Shown: piece by piece, positions 19,599 to 28,924 of the stretch | Numbering within the stretch: the first letter of the stretch is position 1 | Layout of the letters: every line of letters begins with the position of its first letter | NCBI GenBank assembly: GCA_031288535.1 | Contig: JAITRF010000034.1 | Coordinates: 1 to 64,000, forward strand | Source of the DNA: Desulfovibrio sp. | Lineage (GTDB): Bacteria; Desulfobacterota; Desulfovibrionia; Desulfovibrionales; Desulfovibrionaceae | Direction of reading: 5' to 3' | Length of the DNA: 64,000 bases | Program-made: the position numbers and the translations under genes | The notes under the pieces: model-generated | Databases searched by the model: none | Seen by the model: only the letters and a program-made list of their open reading frames with translations | What the model was told of the DNA's origin: nothing

Positions 19599-19750
19599 AA
19601 ACATCCGCCGACCTTGAGGGCGAAGCCCGCCGTTTTCTGATGGCCGCACGGAGTTTCGCCGGCGGCCATCAGTCGTAGATAACAGGGCTGACGCATCTAA
19701 ATTTTATATTGTTAATTCAGAATATTATGATATACGCCTTTGAGATTCAC

Positions 19751-19848
19751 GGCGGCGGCAAAGCCGCCTTGCTCCTTACGAAGCCTGCGGCTTCGGGCGA
19801 TGCTTGCGCATCGCCGCAGGGCTGACGCAACAAGATGCGTCAGCCCTG
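19751..19848. repeat. Multi-hairpin intergenic element (copy 1)
   Basis: Consecutive hairpins GGCGGC/GCCGCC, GAAGCC/GGCTTC, GGCGATGC/GCATCGCC, CAGGGCTGACGCA/TGCGTCAGCCCTG; homologous to 51114-51183. Confidence 0.8.
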
Positions 19849-19958
19849 TCGTAGATAATAATAAATATTGCCTCTTTCCCGTTGAACGTGTATTGACTTC
19901 TGCTTCAGCGCGGGCGCAGCATGCCGATTGCACAGCCCGCCCCAATTTTGGAGGAACT

Positions 19959-20504
19959 ATGCTCAGCAGTATCGCTTACGCCATGGGACCCAGCCCTTCC
20001 GGGGGCGGCGGGGGAGATGCCTTTACTTCTTTTGTTCCGCTTATCCTCATGTTCGCGGTTTTTTATTTCCTGCTCATACGCCCGCAACAAAAACGCGCCA
20101 AAGAACTTAAAAACATGCTCGCCAGCCTGAAGCCGGGCGATGAGGTTCTGACAAGCGGCGGCATCTACGGACGCATCCTGGAAACGGCGGAAAACCATGT
20201 GATCCTGGACACGGGCGAGGTAGAGCTGAAAATATCCAGGGCGGCGGTGACCTCGGTGGTCGCCCAAGCCAGGGTCGAACCGATCAGAAAATCGAAGAAG
20301 GGCGCCGAATCCAAAGGCAAGAACGCGAGAAAACCCGTCCGCGAGGCCGAAAGAACCGTGGAATCGGACAGTGAGGACGCCCGTCCCGACAAAGACGCCG
20401 ACCCCGCGCCGGAGGTCGAAGCTCCGAAAGCCGAAACGGACGGGGAAATACAGCCCGAAGCGGATGAAACATCCAACGCGCCAGAGGACGGCAAAGAGAA
20501 ATGA
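19959..20504 (+). CDS. yajC: Preprotein translocase subunit YajC with charged C-terminal extension
   Basis: LILMFAVFYFLLIRPQQKRAKELKNMLASLKPGDEVLTSGGIYGRI. Confidence 0.93.
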   Translation: MLSSIAYAMGPSPSGGGGGDAFTSFVPLILMFAVFYFLLIRPQQKRAKELKNMLASLKPGDEVLTSGGIYGRILETAENHVILDTGEVELKISRAAVTSVVAQARVEPIRKSKKGAESKGKNARKPVREAERTVESDSEDARPDKDADPAPEVEAPKAETDGEIQPEADETSNAPEDGKEK

Positions 20505-20706
20505 CGGTCCAAAGGCAGTGCGTGATGTCAAGCCGCGTTCAAAACGGGTGCGGAAAGGCACGCCCGCTTCGGCGCTTTACGGCGGCAATCAACGCCCCGC
20601 GCCTTATCGCAGTTAACGCCTCAAATAGCCGCTTACCGGCGGGTTGCAGGCAAAGCCTTCAGCCGATACCAATTCGCTCCCTGTCGGTCGCAACTTGGTA
20701 TAAATC

Positions 20707-20752
20707 GGGAATCTCCTGAAGAGACAGGTTTAGGACCGTAAAGGAAGTTTTG
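20707..20752 (+). promoter_or_regulatory. 5' leader element shared with cmk leader
   Basis: 31/39 identities to 26020-26058 running into the start codon; paired small stems in both copies. Confidence 0.55.
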
Positions 20753-22369
20753 ATGAAACAGGGCCTTATCTGGCGCATCCCGCTGGCCGTGATCATCCTG
20801 CTTGTCTCGGTGATCTTCGTGCTGCCGACCTTTCTCTTCCCTCCCCCCCCGCCGGGGGCGAAGGAAAAGGAAAGAAGCGGTCTGGCCGCTCTCCTGCCCT
20901 CATCCAGGGTAAACCTCGGACTGGACCTGATGGGCGGCATACACCTTACCCTGGAAGTGGAGACGCAAAAAGCCCTGGAGGCGTCTCTTTCCCAAATGGG
21001 CCAGGACCTGATAAGCGAAGCCGCCTCCAAGGGCATCCTCATGACCCGGCCGATCCTTTCTCCCGAAGGCCGCCTTGAGTTCAGTCTGGCCTCGGCGGAA
21101 AAAAACGAACAGTTCAGGACTCTGCTCTCCGATCTCTTCAACCAGATGGAAACCGTATCCGCCACCCCCTCTCCGGACGGGCGCATCGCCTACGTCCTGG
21201 CTCTGACGGACACCGCCAGGGACAGAACCCTGGCGCTGACCGTGGACCAGGCCCTGACCACCATACGCAACCGCATTGACCAGTTCGGAGTGGCGGAGCC
21301 GGATGTGCGCAAGGAACAGGGGGGCAGCCGCATCAGCATCCAGCTTCCCGGCATGTCCGACCCGCAACGGGCCGTGGAAATCATCGGCAAGACGGCGCAT
21401 CTGGAATTCCGCATAGTGCGCGACGACGTGGACCCCAAAAACCGCAACGTCCCGCGCGGAGTGCAAATCCTGCCTCAGGAATACAAAGACGCTTACGGCG
21501 ACTTCGTTCAGACGCCTCTGGCCGTGGAAGAGGCGGTCGCGCTTACCGGCGAGCACATCACCAACGCGGCGCCTGCCTTTGACCAGTCCGGCAACGCCAT
21601 AGTCGGTCTTACCTTCGACCGGAGAGGGGCGGACATCTTCAGCCGCGTGACCGGACAGAACGTCAACAAGAGAATGGCCATAGTGCTGGACGGCAAAGTG
21701 TATTCCGCCCCCAGGATCGAAAGCAAAATCGACGGGGGACGGGCCAGCATCACCGGAAACTTCACCCCGGCGACGGCCAGCGATCTGGCCGTGGTGCTGC
21801 GCGCCGGCGCCCTGCCGGCCCCGGTTCTGATTATGGAGCAACGCACCGTCGGCCCCTCTCTGGGACAGGAATCCATCAACATGGGGGTTACGGCGGCCCT
21901 TGTCGGAGGCGTGGCGATCATCGTCTTTATGAGCGTCTACTACAGCCTGTCCGGGGTAATCTCCAGTTTCATGCTTTTTCTGGACATTCTCATGATCCTG
22001 GCCGGCCTTTCCATTTTCGGGGCCACGCTTACCTTGCCGGGCATAGCCGGCATAGTGCTGACCCTCGGCATGGCCGTAGACGCCAACGTGCTTATTTTTG
22101 AACGCATCAGGGAAGAACTGCGCCGGGGGCTCACTCCGGCTGCGGCGGTGGAGGCGGGATTCTCCCGCGCTATGCTGGCCATTACGGATTCCAACCTGAC
22201 CACCATTCTGGCCGCCCTGATTCTTTACCAGTTCGGGACAGGGCCCGTGCGGGGCTTTGCCGTCACCTTGAGCATCGGGGTCCTGGTTTCCATGTTCACG
22301 GCCATATTCGTATCGCACATAATTTTTGACATCTGGATCGGCAGAACCGGCCGCAGGCCGAGCATCTGA
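20753..22369 (+). CDS. secD: Protein translocase subunit SecD
   Basis: LGLDLMGGIHLTLEV, IRNRIDQFGVAEPDV, GMAVDANVLIFERIREEL. Confidence 0.97.
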   Translation: MKQGLIWRIPLAVIILLVSVIFVLPTFLFPPPPPGAKEKERSGLAALLPSSRVNLGLDLMGGIHLTLEVETQKALEASLSQMGQDLISEAASKGILMTRPILSPEGRLEFSLASAEKNEQFRTLLSDLFNQMETVSATPSPDGRIAYVLALTDTARDRTLALTVDQALTTIRNRIDQFGVAEPDVRKEQGGSRISIQLPGMSDPQRAVEIIGKTAHLEFRIVRDDVDPKNRNVPRGVQILPQEYKDAYGDFVQTPLAVEEAVALTGEHITNAAPAFDQSGNAIVGLTFDRRGADIFSRVTGQNVNKRMAIVLDGKVYSAPRIESKIDGGRASITGNFTPATASDLAVVLRAGALPAPVLIMEQRTVGPSLGQESINMGVTAALVGGVAIIVFMSVYYSLSGVISSFMLFLDILMILAGLSIFGATLTLPGIAGIVLTLGMAVDANVLIFERIREELRRGLTPAAAVEAGFSRAMLAITDSNLTTILAALILYQFGTGPVRGFAVTLSIGVLVSMFTAIFVSHIIFDIWIGRTGRRPSI

Positions 22370-22469
22370 CGAACCGGCCGCGCGGCGCACCGGTCCTGCG
22401 GCTGATTTACGGAATTTACCGGGAATTTAAATTGCGGTTATTCTGCCCTGAAGCGACAAGGCGGTAAAA

Positions 22470-23579
22470 ATGGGCTTTCATTTTGTACCCGACGATCTGA
22501 ATATTAATTTCACCGGCATACGCAAAATTTCCTATGCCGTTTCCATTTTCCTGATCCTGGCCGGCATCGGCTCGCTGATCCTTGCGGGCGGACCGCGTTA
22601 CGGCATTGATTTCGCCGGAGGCACAACCGCGCAGATAAAATTTGAAAAACCCGTTTCCGACGAGGAACTCAAAAAATCCCTGGAAGCAAGTTCCCTGCCG
22701 GGATTGGTGGTGCAGCAGTTCGGATCGGACGGGGCCACCTATCTGCTGCGCATCTCCACCATGCCGGAAACTTCCGATGGCATGCACAGACTTGTGACGG
22801 GAGCGCTGGATGCCTCGCTCGCGGGAGCGAAATACGAGATCCAGCGCATGGAGACGGTCGGCCCGAAGGTCGGGGCGGATCTGCGCGCCCAGGCCGTAGA
22901 AGCCATATACTACGCCCTGTTGCTTATTTCCATTTATGTGTCCGGCCGCTTTGAACACCGCTGGTTCACCGCCGGCTTTATCGCCTGCGCCTTGGGCGGA
23001 ACGATGTTCGGGCTGGGTTATCTGGGCCTGAACAAGACTGTCCTGGTCGGCGCGGCCGTGATCATGACCCTGGTTCTCTGCTGGAAATTCAAACTGGTCT
23101 TCGCCATGGGCGCGGTCATCTCCATCCTGCACGATCTCCTGATCACAATCGGGCTTTACTCCATCCTGGGCCGGGAGTTCGATCTCACCACCATTGCCGC
23201 CCTCCTTACGGTTGTCGGCTATTCCCTGAACGACACAATCATAGTCTATGACCGCATCAGGGAAAACCTGCACAACGACGTGGTCTCGCCTCTGGAGCAG
23301 GTCATCAATTCCAGCATCAATCAGACCATATCCAGAACGGTGCTCACTTCCGGCACCACCCTCATAGCTATCCTGGCCCTGCTGATTTTCGGCGGCGGCA
23401 CGATTTTTGACTTCGCCCTGACGGTTTTCATAGGCGTGTTCATCGGGACCGCTTCTTCCATTTTTGTCGCCAGTCCCGTACTCCTCGCCTTTGAATCGGA
23501 CATCAACCGCGAGGGCTTCCGACCGAAAAAAGACACCCGCGCCCGAAGCGCGGACGGACGGCTGGCCGCCCAGGTCTGA
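22470..23579 (+). CDS. secF: Protein translocase subunit SecF
   Basis: YGIDFAGGT, GYSLNDTIIVYDRIREN, RTVLTSGTTLIAILALLIFGGG. Confidence 0.97.
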   Translation: MGFHFVPDDLNINFTGIRKISYAVSIFLILAGIGSLILAGGPRYGIDFAGGTTAQIKFEKPVSDEELKKSLEASSLPGLVVQQFGSDGATYLLRISTMPETSDGMHRLVTGALDASLAGAKYEIQRMETVGPKVGADLRAQAVEAIYYALLLISIYVSGRFEHRWFTAGFIACALGGTMFGLGYLGLNKTVLVGAAVIMTLVLCWKFKLVFAMGAVISILHDLLITIGLYSILGREFDLTTIAALLTVVGYSLNDTIIVYDRIRENLHNDVVSPLEQVINSSINQTISRTVLTSGTTLIAILALLIFGGGTIFDFALTVFIGVFIGTASSIFVASPVLLAFESDINREGFRPKKDTRARSADGRLAAQV

Positions 23580-23617
23580 TCCGAACCTGAGCCCCCAAAG
23601 CCCGCAACCGTCAGACT

Positions 23618-24772
23618 ATGTCCCCCGCAGGCAACAAGCTCATACGCGGCGCCCTGCTTGCCCTTTTGATCATCGCAGCCCTGTTCGCCTACAGGCATTT
23701 CCAGCGCGGCAAAGGAGAAGAAGAGGCTCCGAAACCGAGAACGGTCGGCGTCGCCGCAGCCGGCATCGGCTCCGTAAACGTCTATTTCCAGGCCATAGGC
23801 ACCGTCACGCCACCCAGTACTGTCACGGTCCGCAGCCGGGTGGACGGCGAACTTGTCGCCCTGCACTTCGTCGAAGGCCAGTTTGTGCAGGAAGGCGATC
23901 TGCTGGCGGAGATCGATCCCCGCCCCTACCAGGTGCAGTTGCAACAAGCCAAAGGCGCGCTGGCCACGGACGAGGCCCTGCTCAAACAGGCCGTACTTGA
24001 ACTTGAACGCTACCGCAAGCTGATCCGGGAACACTCCGTATCCGAGCAGCAGGTTGAAACCCAGGAAGGGACGGTCGGACGCCAGGAGGGCGCGGTCATC
24101 TCCGGACGGGCGGCCGTTGCCGAGGCTGAACTCATGCTGACCTACTGCCGCATCACCGCTCCGATATCCGGACAGACAGGCTTGCGCCAGGTTGACCCGG
24201 GAAACATGATCCGCGCCTCGGACAGCACGGGCATAGTGGTCATCACCCAGATGCGGCCCATGAACGTCGTCTTCACTTTGGTGGAGAACCGGATCGGCGA
24301 AGTCCTGCGGGCAATGCGCGCGGGCGGTCCGCTCAAGGTGGAAGCCTGGGGGCAGGATAACGGCGTGTTGCTGGAAAGCGGGGAACTGCTCAGCCTGGAC
24401 AACCGGATCGACACCGCCACCGGAACCGTCAAAGCCAAGGCGGTCTTTGCCAACAAAGAGGGGCGGCTTTTTCCCAACCAGTTCGTAAACACCCGCCTGC
24501 TTGTGAAAACCCTGCAAGACGTGCTGATCATTCCCTCCGCCGCCGTGCAGCGCAACAACGAGGGTTTTTTCGTCTATGCGGCTGAGGATGGAAAGGCAAA
24601 ACTGCGCGCCATACGTTGCGGATATTCCGAAGACGGGCGGACTGTGGTCGAAGAAGGCCTGAAGCCGGGGGAAACAGTGGTGACGGACGGGGTGGACCGG
24701 CTTCGCGACGGTATGCCCATATCCTGGCGGACCCCTGAAGAAAATGCCGCCGCGACAGGAGATGCTCCATGA
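23618..24772 (+). CDS. RND/MFP efflux periplasmic adaptor (HlyD/MdtA-like)
   Basis: Membrane anchor followed by biotinyl-lipoyl-like region (VNVYFQAIGTVTPPSTVTVRSRVDGELVALHFVEGQFVQEGDLLAEIDPRPYQ). Confidence 0.92.
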   Translation: MSPAGNKLIRGALLALLIIAALFAYRHFQRGKGEEEAPKPRTVGVAAAGIGSVNVYFQAIGTVTPPSTVTVRSRVDGELVALHFVEGQFVQEGDLLAEIDPRPYQVQLQQAKGALATDEALLKQAVLELERYRKLIREHSVSEQQVETQEGTVGRQEGAVISGRAAVAEAELMLTYCRITAPISGQTGLRQVDPGNMIRASDSTGIVVITQMRPMNVVFTLVENRIGEVLRAMRAGGPLKVEAWGQDNGVLLESGELLSLDNRIDTATGTVKAKAVFANKEGRLFPNQFVNTRLLVKTLQDVLIIPSAAVQRNNEGFFVYAAEDGKAKLRAIRCGYSEDGRTVVEEGLKPGETVVTDGVDRLRDGMPISWRTPEENAAATGDAP

Positions 24773-25911
24773 GTAAAACCGCCTTTCCCATACGCCCGGA
24801 GATTCTGGATTTTGAGGAATACAGTCCGGGACTTTCCATAGAGGACATCCGGCGGCGCTTCGGTCTGGACAGAATCATCAAGATGGCCAGCAACGAGAAC
24901 CCCTTGGGGGTTTCACCCCTGGCCCTCGAGGCCATGCGCAGGCACGCCGCCTTTGCCTTCCGCTATCCGAGAGGCTGCGCCCCGGATCTGTGCGCGGCCC
25001 TGGCCGCATACCACCGTCTGCCGGAAAACTGTTTCGTGCCCGGCAACGGCTCGGACGAGATAGTCGATCTTCTCCTGCGCGTCTGCCCCAGTCCGGGCAG
25101 GCACAATGTCGTGGCCTGCCGGTCGTCCTTCAGCATGTACCGCATCGCGAGCAGGCTCTGCGGCGTGGAATTCCGCGCCGTCCCGCGCCGGGACGATTTT
25201 GCCTTTGACTACGGAATGTTACTTGAAGCTGTCGACGAAAACACCGCCCTTGTCTTCATTGCCAGCCCGGACAATCCTTCAGGCTTCTGCCCGCCTTGGG
25301 AAGACCTGGCCGCCCTGGCCCGCGCCCTTCCTTCTTCCTGCCTGCTGGTGCTGGACGAGGCCTATGCGGATTTCTGCGGCGACATCGCCGCCCATTCCCT
25401 GTTGCCGCGCTTTGGCGAATTCGGCAATCTGGTCGTCCTGCGCACTTTTTCCAAAGCCTTCGGTCTGGCCGGCATCCGCCTGGGCTACGGCGTCATGCCC
25501 GAGCGTCTGGCGGACGCGTTGCGTTCCGCGCACATGCCCTTTTCCATAAGCATCCTGGCGGAAGCGGCCGGGATCGCCGCCTTGGGCGATCGTGATTTTT
25601 ATGAGCGGACCCTGAGTGTGGTCTCAGAGGGACGCTCTTTCCTGACGGAAACTCTGGCCGGGATGGGCTGTACCTGTTTCCCTTCCCTGGCCAATTTCCT
25701 GATGTTCAAGCCCCCGGCAGGACGCGGGACGGCGGTGGAGATATTTGAAGGGCTGCTTGCGCGCGGTCTGATTATCCGCTCCCTGAAAAGCTACGGGCTG
25801 CCGGAACATCTGCGGGTCAGCGTGGGGATGCCCGAGGAAAACAGTCTCTTTATAAACGCCCTACGGGAACTGATCGCATGTTTCAGTCCACAGCCGGCTC
25901 GATCCGCCTGA
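24769..25911 (+). CDS. hisC: Histidinol-phosphate aminotransferase
   Basis: ASNENPLGVSP, LRTFSKAFGLAGIRLGYG PLP-lysine motif. Confidence 0.93.
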   Translation: MSKTAFPIRPEILDFEEYSPGLSIEDIRRRFGLDRIIKMASNENPLGVSPLALEAMRRHAAFAFRYPRGCAPDLCAALAAYHRLPENCFVPGNGSDEIVDLLLRVCPSPGRHNVVACRSSFSMYRIASRLCGVEFRAVPRRDDFAFDYGMLLEAVDENTALVFIASPDNPSGFCPPWEDLAALARALPSSCLLVLDEAYADFCGDIAAHSLLPRFGEFGNLVVLRTFSKAFGLAGIRLGYGVMPERLADALRSAHMPFSISILAEAAGIAALGDRDFYERTLSVVSEGRSFLTETLAGMGCTCFPSLANFLMFKPPAGRGTAVEIFEGLLARGLIIRSLKSYGLPEHLRVSVGMPEENSLFINALRELIACFSPQPARSA

Positions 25912-26008
25912 TAACTTCCATCCCGGCGGATGGGAGCCGGGTGGATTGCCCCTTCCCTGAAGCAAGGGGCTACCGGCACGGCATGCACGGCAAAGCCTTG
26001 CGTCAAGC

Positions 26009-26055
26009 GGAAATATCCCTGAAGGGAGAGGTTTCAAACCACAAAGGAATTTTTG
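26009..26055 (+). promoter_or_regulatory. 5' leader element shared with secD leader
   Basis: TATCCCTGAAGGGAGAGGTTTCAAACCACAAAGGAATTTTTGATG; see 20707-20752. Confidence 0.55.
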
Positions 26056-27228
26056 ATGAATTCGAGAAAACTCCCGCTCATAACCATCGACGGTCCCGCC
26101 GGCGCGGGTAAAAGCACTTTGGCCGAACGCGTCGCCAAGACCTTGGGCATAGCCTGCCTGGACACGGGGGCGATGTTCCGCACTTTGGCCGTGGTCCTGT
26201 GTAACCAGGGATTTGACCCGGAAAAATCCGACCCGGAGCGTTGGGACCTGGACGCGGCATTTGCCGCCTGCTCCTTCAGCCTCGGGGAATGCGAAGGGAA
26301 CTTGCGGCTTTTTTGCAACAAGGCCCCGGTCGGAGAAGAGATACGCACGGAAAAGGCGGGCATGGCGGCGGCGCAAATAGCCGTAAACGCCCGGGTCCGC
26401 AACTTTTTGAAAGAGGAACAGCAAAAGCTCGGGAAACTCCATCCCCTAGTCGCCGAAGGCAGGGATACGGGCACGGTGATCTTTCCCGACGCCCTGTGCA
26501 AGATATACCTGGAGGCATCGGCAAAGGTCCGGGCGTTGCGCCGTTGTGAACAGTTGCGCCGGGCGGGCGTCGCGGCTGATCCGGCGGAGATTGAGGAAAA
26601 AATCCGGGAACGGGATTTGCAGGACAGCGGCAGGGCATTGGCGCCCCTGCGCCCGGCCGCCGACGCCCGGATCATTGATACCACGGAAAAAAATCCGGAC
26701 GAAGTCTTTGCGGAGATCATGCGGGCCGTGGCCGAAGCGCGCGTCGCCGCCCCGGCCGCATGGCCGATGCGCCGCAAGGACAGGGAAATTTCGCGCGAAG
26801 CGGCCCTGGACCTGCTGCGCCGGGCCGAATACGGGATACTGGCCCTGGACGACGGCAGTTCCTGGCCCTATGCCGTGCCCCTGTCCTTTGTCCTGCTCGG
26901 GGAAAACATCTATTTCCACTGTGCGACAAAAGGGCGCAAGCTGGACATCCTGAAAATCAACAACAGAGCCTGTTTCACCGCCGTATCCGACGTGCGGGCG
27001 GTGTTCGCGAACAGCTTCAGCACCTGCTACAGCAGCGCCATGGTTTTCGGGCGTGTCCTGCCTGTGGAGGACAGGGAAGAAAAAAACCGGGCGCTAGACG
27101 CCCTTGCCTGGAAATATCTGCCTGAGCACGCCCCGCAAGCCGGCGGCTACATCGAAAAAAGCTTTCAACGCACCGCGGTGTGCAAGCTCGTCCCGGAACT
27201 GATAAACGCAAAGGCGAGAACCGCATAG
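26056..27228 (+). CDS. cmk: Cytidylate kinase fused to C-terminal pyridoxamine-5'-phosphate-oxidase-like (NimA-type) domain
   Basis: N-term PLITIDGPAGAGKSTLAERVAKTLGIACLDTGAMFR and EGRDTGTVIFPDA; C-term MRRKDREISREAALDLLRRAEYGILALDDGSSWPYAVPLSFVLLGENIYFHCATKGRKLDILKIN. Confidence 0.9.
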   Translation: MNSRKLPLITIDGPAGAGKSTLAERVAKTLGIACLDTGAMFRTLAVVLCNQGFDPEKSDPERWDLDAAFAACSFSLGECEGNLRLFCNKAPVGEEIRTEKAGMAAAQIAVNARVRNFLKEEQQKLGKLHPLVAEGRDTGTVIFPDALCKIYLEASAKVRALRRCEQLRRAGVAADPAEIEEKIRERDLQDSGRALAPLRPAADARIIDTTEKNPDEVFAEIMRAVAEARVAAPAAWPMRRKDREISREAALDLLRRAEYGILALDDGSSWPYAVPLSFVLLGENIYFHCATKGRKLDILKINNRACFTAVSDVRAVFANSFSTCYSSAMVFGRVLPVEDREEKNRALDALAWKYLPEHAPQAGGYIEKSFQRTAVCKLVPELINAKARTA

Positions 27229-27242
27229 ATTTCTATAAATTT

Positions 27243-27440
27243 TTGAGGAAGGGCCGATTAATTGGGACTCCTCCCCAAACTCCGCCGGGGAAGCGTCAGC
27301 CGTAGGCAAGTCTTCGAGCCGTACGGATGACGACGGCAGCGATAATGGTTTTCCCCGGACTCCCTCAATAGTAACTCATTGAAATATCTATTGAGAGTAC
27401 AGAGGGCAAAGCCATCTCAAAAATAAATCAGTGCTTCCCC
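27243..27440 (-). repeat. Dispersed ~200 bp non-coding repeat, copy B (inverted relative to copy A)
   Basis: Reverse complement aligns along its length to 7021-7279. Confidence 0.85.
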
Positions 27441-27473
27441 AACAAGGACAAAGACGTCTTGCATAAACGCGCC

Positions 27474-28718
27474 CTACAGGAAATACCAGGCTATGGACCC
27501 CAGAAGCAGAAACGCCGGAGGCAGCGACGCGCAAAGGGAAAGAGGCCAGGAAAGACGCAGGGCTCCGCGACAGCCGCCGACCAGGGAAACCATGAACCAG
27601 ACGGCGGCGATAGGCGGACCGACAAAGGGGACAACGCACAGGACGAACGAAGCGGGCGCATAGCTGACCACTTTGTAGATCAGGACAAAATCCGCCCGTT
27701 CCGGGGCAAAAAGGCGCATGACCAGACGGATGCAGCCGACGACAAAAAGCTGCATGAGGCCGAGCGCAATCGGCGCCAGTAAAATCAGCACCGGCAGGGC
27801 CATGCGGCCGACGGGCAGAGGCAGAACCCCGGGAAGCAAGGCTTCCGCCGCCATACTCCAGGCCAGCGAACCGAAAACGCAGATATAACCCATCAGGATG
27901 AAAAAAAGATAGCCGGGCGCAAGAGAACCTCTGTTGCTGAAAGAGGCGAAAAAGGACGGCCCCCCGAACATAACTCCGCGCAAAGTGGCCATGAACCCGC
28001 CGACCCACCCGCATTCAGCCGGGTTTTCCCAAGGGACGGACCGTGCCTCCTCTTCCTCGCCCGCGAAGGAAAGAAAATCCTCGTCTTCTTCGTTATCTGG
28101 AAACTCTTTGAGCCGTCCCAAATCCCGCACCGGGATGGAGGAGCGATCGTCTCTGAGCAGGCCCATGTCCTGATCTACCCTTTCTTCAGGCGGCGGACCG
28201 TCTCCGGCATAGATAAAAACCGGCGCACGGCCCGTCTCTCTCTCCTCCGCGCCCAAAGCGGGGACGGGAACAATCCCGCTAGCCGAGGTAACTCCACCTT
28301 CTTGCGGCAACGGCAAACCCCGCGCATCGGGAGCCGCATCTACGGGCGGCGCAAACCTTTGCACATCCCGCTCCGGCCTTTCTCCTCCGCTTAACGTCCG
28401 ACAGGCCTCGTCCCGCAACGAAGCGCCCGCGCTGTCATCGGTCCTGCGGGCGTCTACGCCAAAATCCGCCCTGCCCTCAACGCTTGTGACCGCGCTCCCC
28501 GACAGGCGCGCGTCTATGTCGGTCCGGGGCGCGGATGCCGGAAAAGGCCGGTCCGTCCCCTGCGGAAATCCGGATTTTTCCGGCTCTCCGCGCGGGCGTA
28601 CGGACCGGAAGCGAAACCGGCAGCCGCATCTGGGACAACTGGCCACTTCCGCCCGGGGCGGAATTTTGCTTTCGCTGATGCTGCGGGTATGCTCGCATTG
28701 CGGACAACGAATTACCAT
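27474..28718 (-). CDS. MJ0042-type zinc-ribbon protein with C-terminal Yip1-like membrane domain
   Basis: MVIRCPQCEHTRSISESKIPPRAEVASCPRCGCRFRFR; C-terminal TM region. Confidence 0.75.
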   Translation of the reverse strand: MVIRCPQCEHTRSISESKIPPRAEVASCPRCGCRFRFRSVRPRGEPEKSGFPQGTDRPFPASAPRTDIDARLSGSAVTSVEGRADFGVDARRTDDSAGASLRDEACRTLSGGERPERDVQRFAPPVDAAPDARGLPLPQEGGVTSASGIVPVPALGAEERETGRAPVFIYAGDGPPPEERVDQDMGLLRDDRSSIPVRDLGRLKEFPDNEEDEDFLSFAGEEEEARSVPWENPAECGWVGGFMATLRGVMFGGPSFFASFSNRGSLAPGYLFFILMGYICVFGSLAWSMAAEALLPGVLPLPVGRMALPVLILLAPIALGLMQLFVVGCIRLVMRLFAPERADFVLIYKVVSYAPASFVLCVVPFVGPPIAAVWFMVSLVGGCRGALRLSWPLSLCASLPPAFLLLGSIAWYFL

Positions 28719-28924
28719 CTTCCGATTCTACCTTTTTGCAAACCCGTTCAGGTTTGCAAGGCCGCCGGCAATGCCGCCCATACGCAAAAGCCGCGGCAAG
28801 GGTTACGTACCCGCAGGCCGTTCGTGCCTTTCCGGCGCCGAACGTCCCGCGCTCCTCCACGGCTTTTGTAGCGCATTTCAAGCCCGAAGGGAAACGGCAA
28901 ATACCGTCTCCCCAAGGCGTGAAA

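Noticed and set aside
20900-22390. 496-aa antisense ORF
   Set aside because: Shadow of secD; no recognisable domain.
28739-28759. GCAAACC-cgttca-GGTTTGC hairpin downstream of dnaK as a terminator
   Set aside because: Short 7-bp stem with no proper U-tract in the dnaK direction; too weak to report as a terminator.
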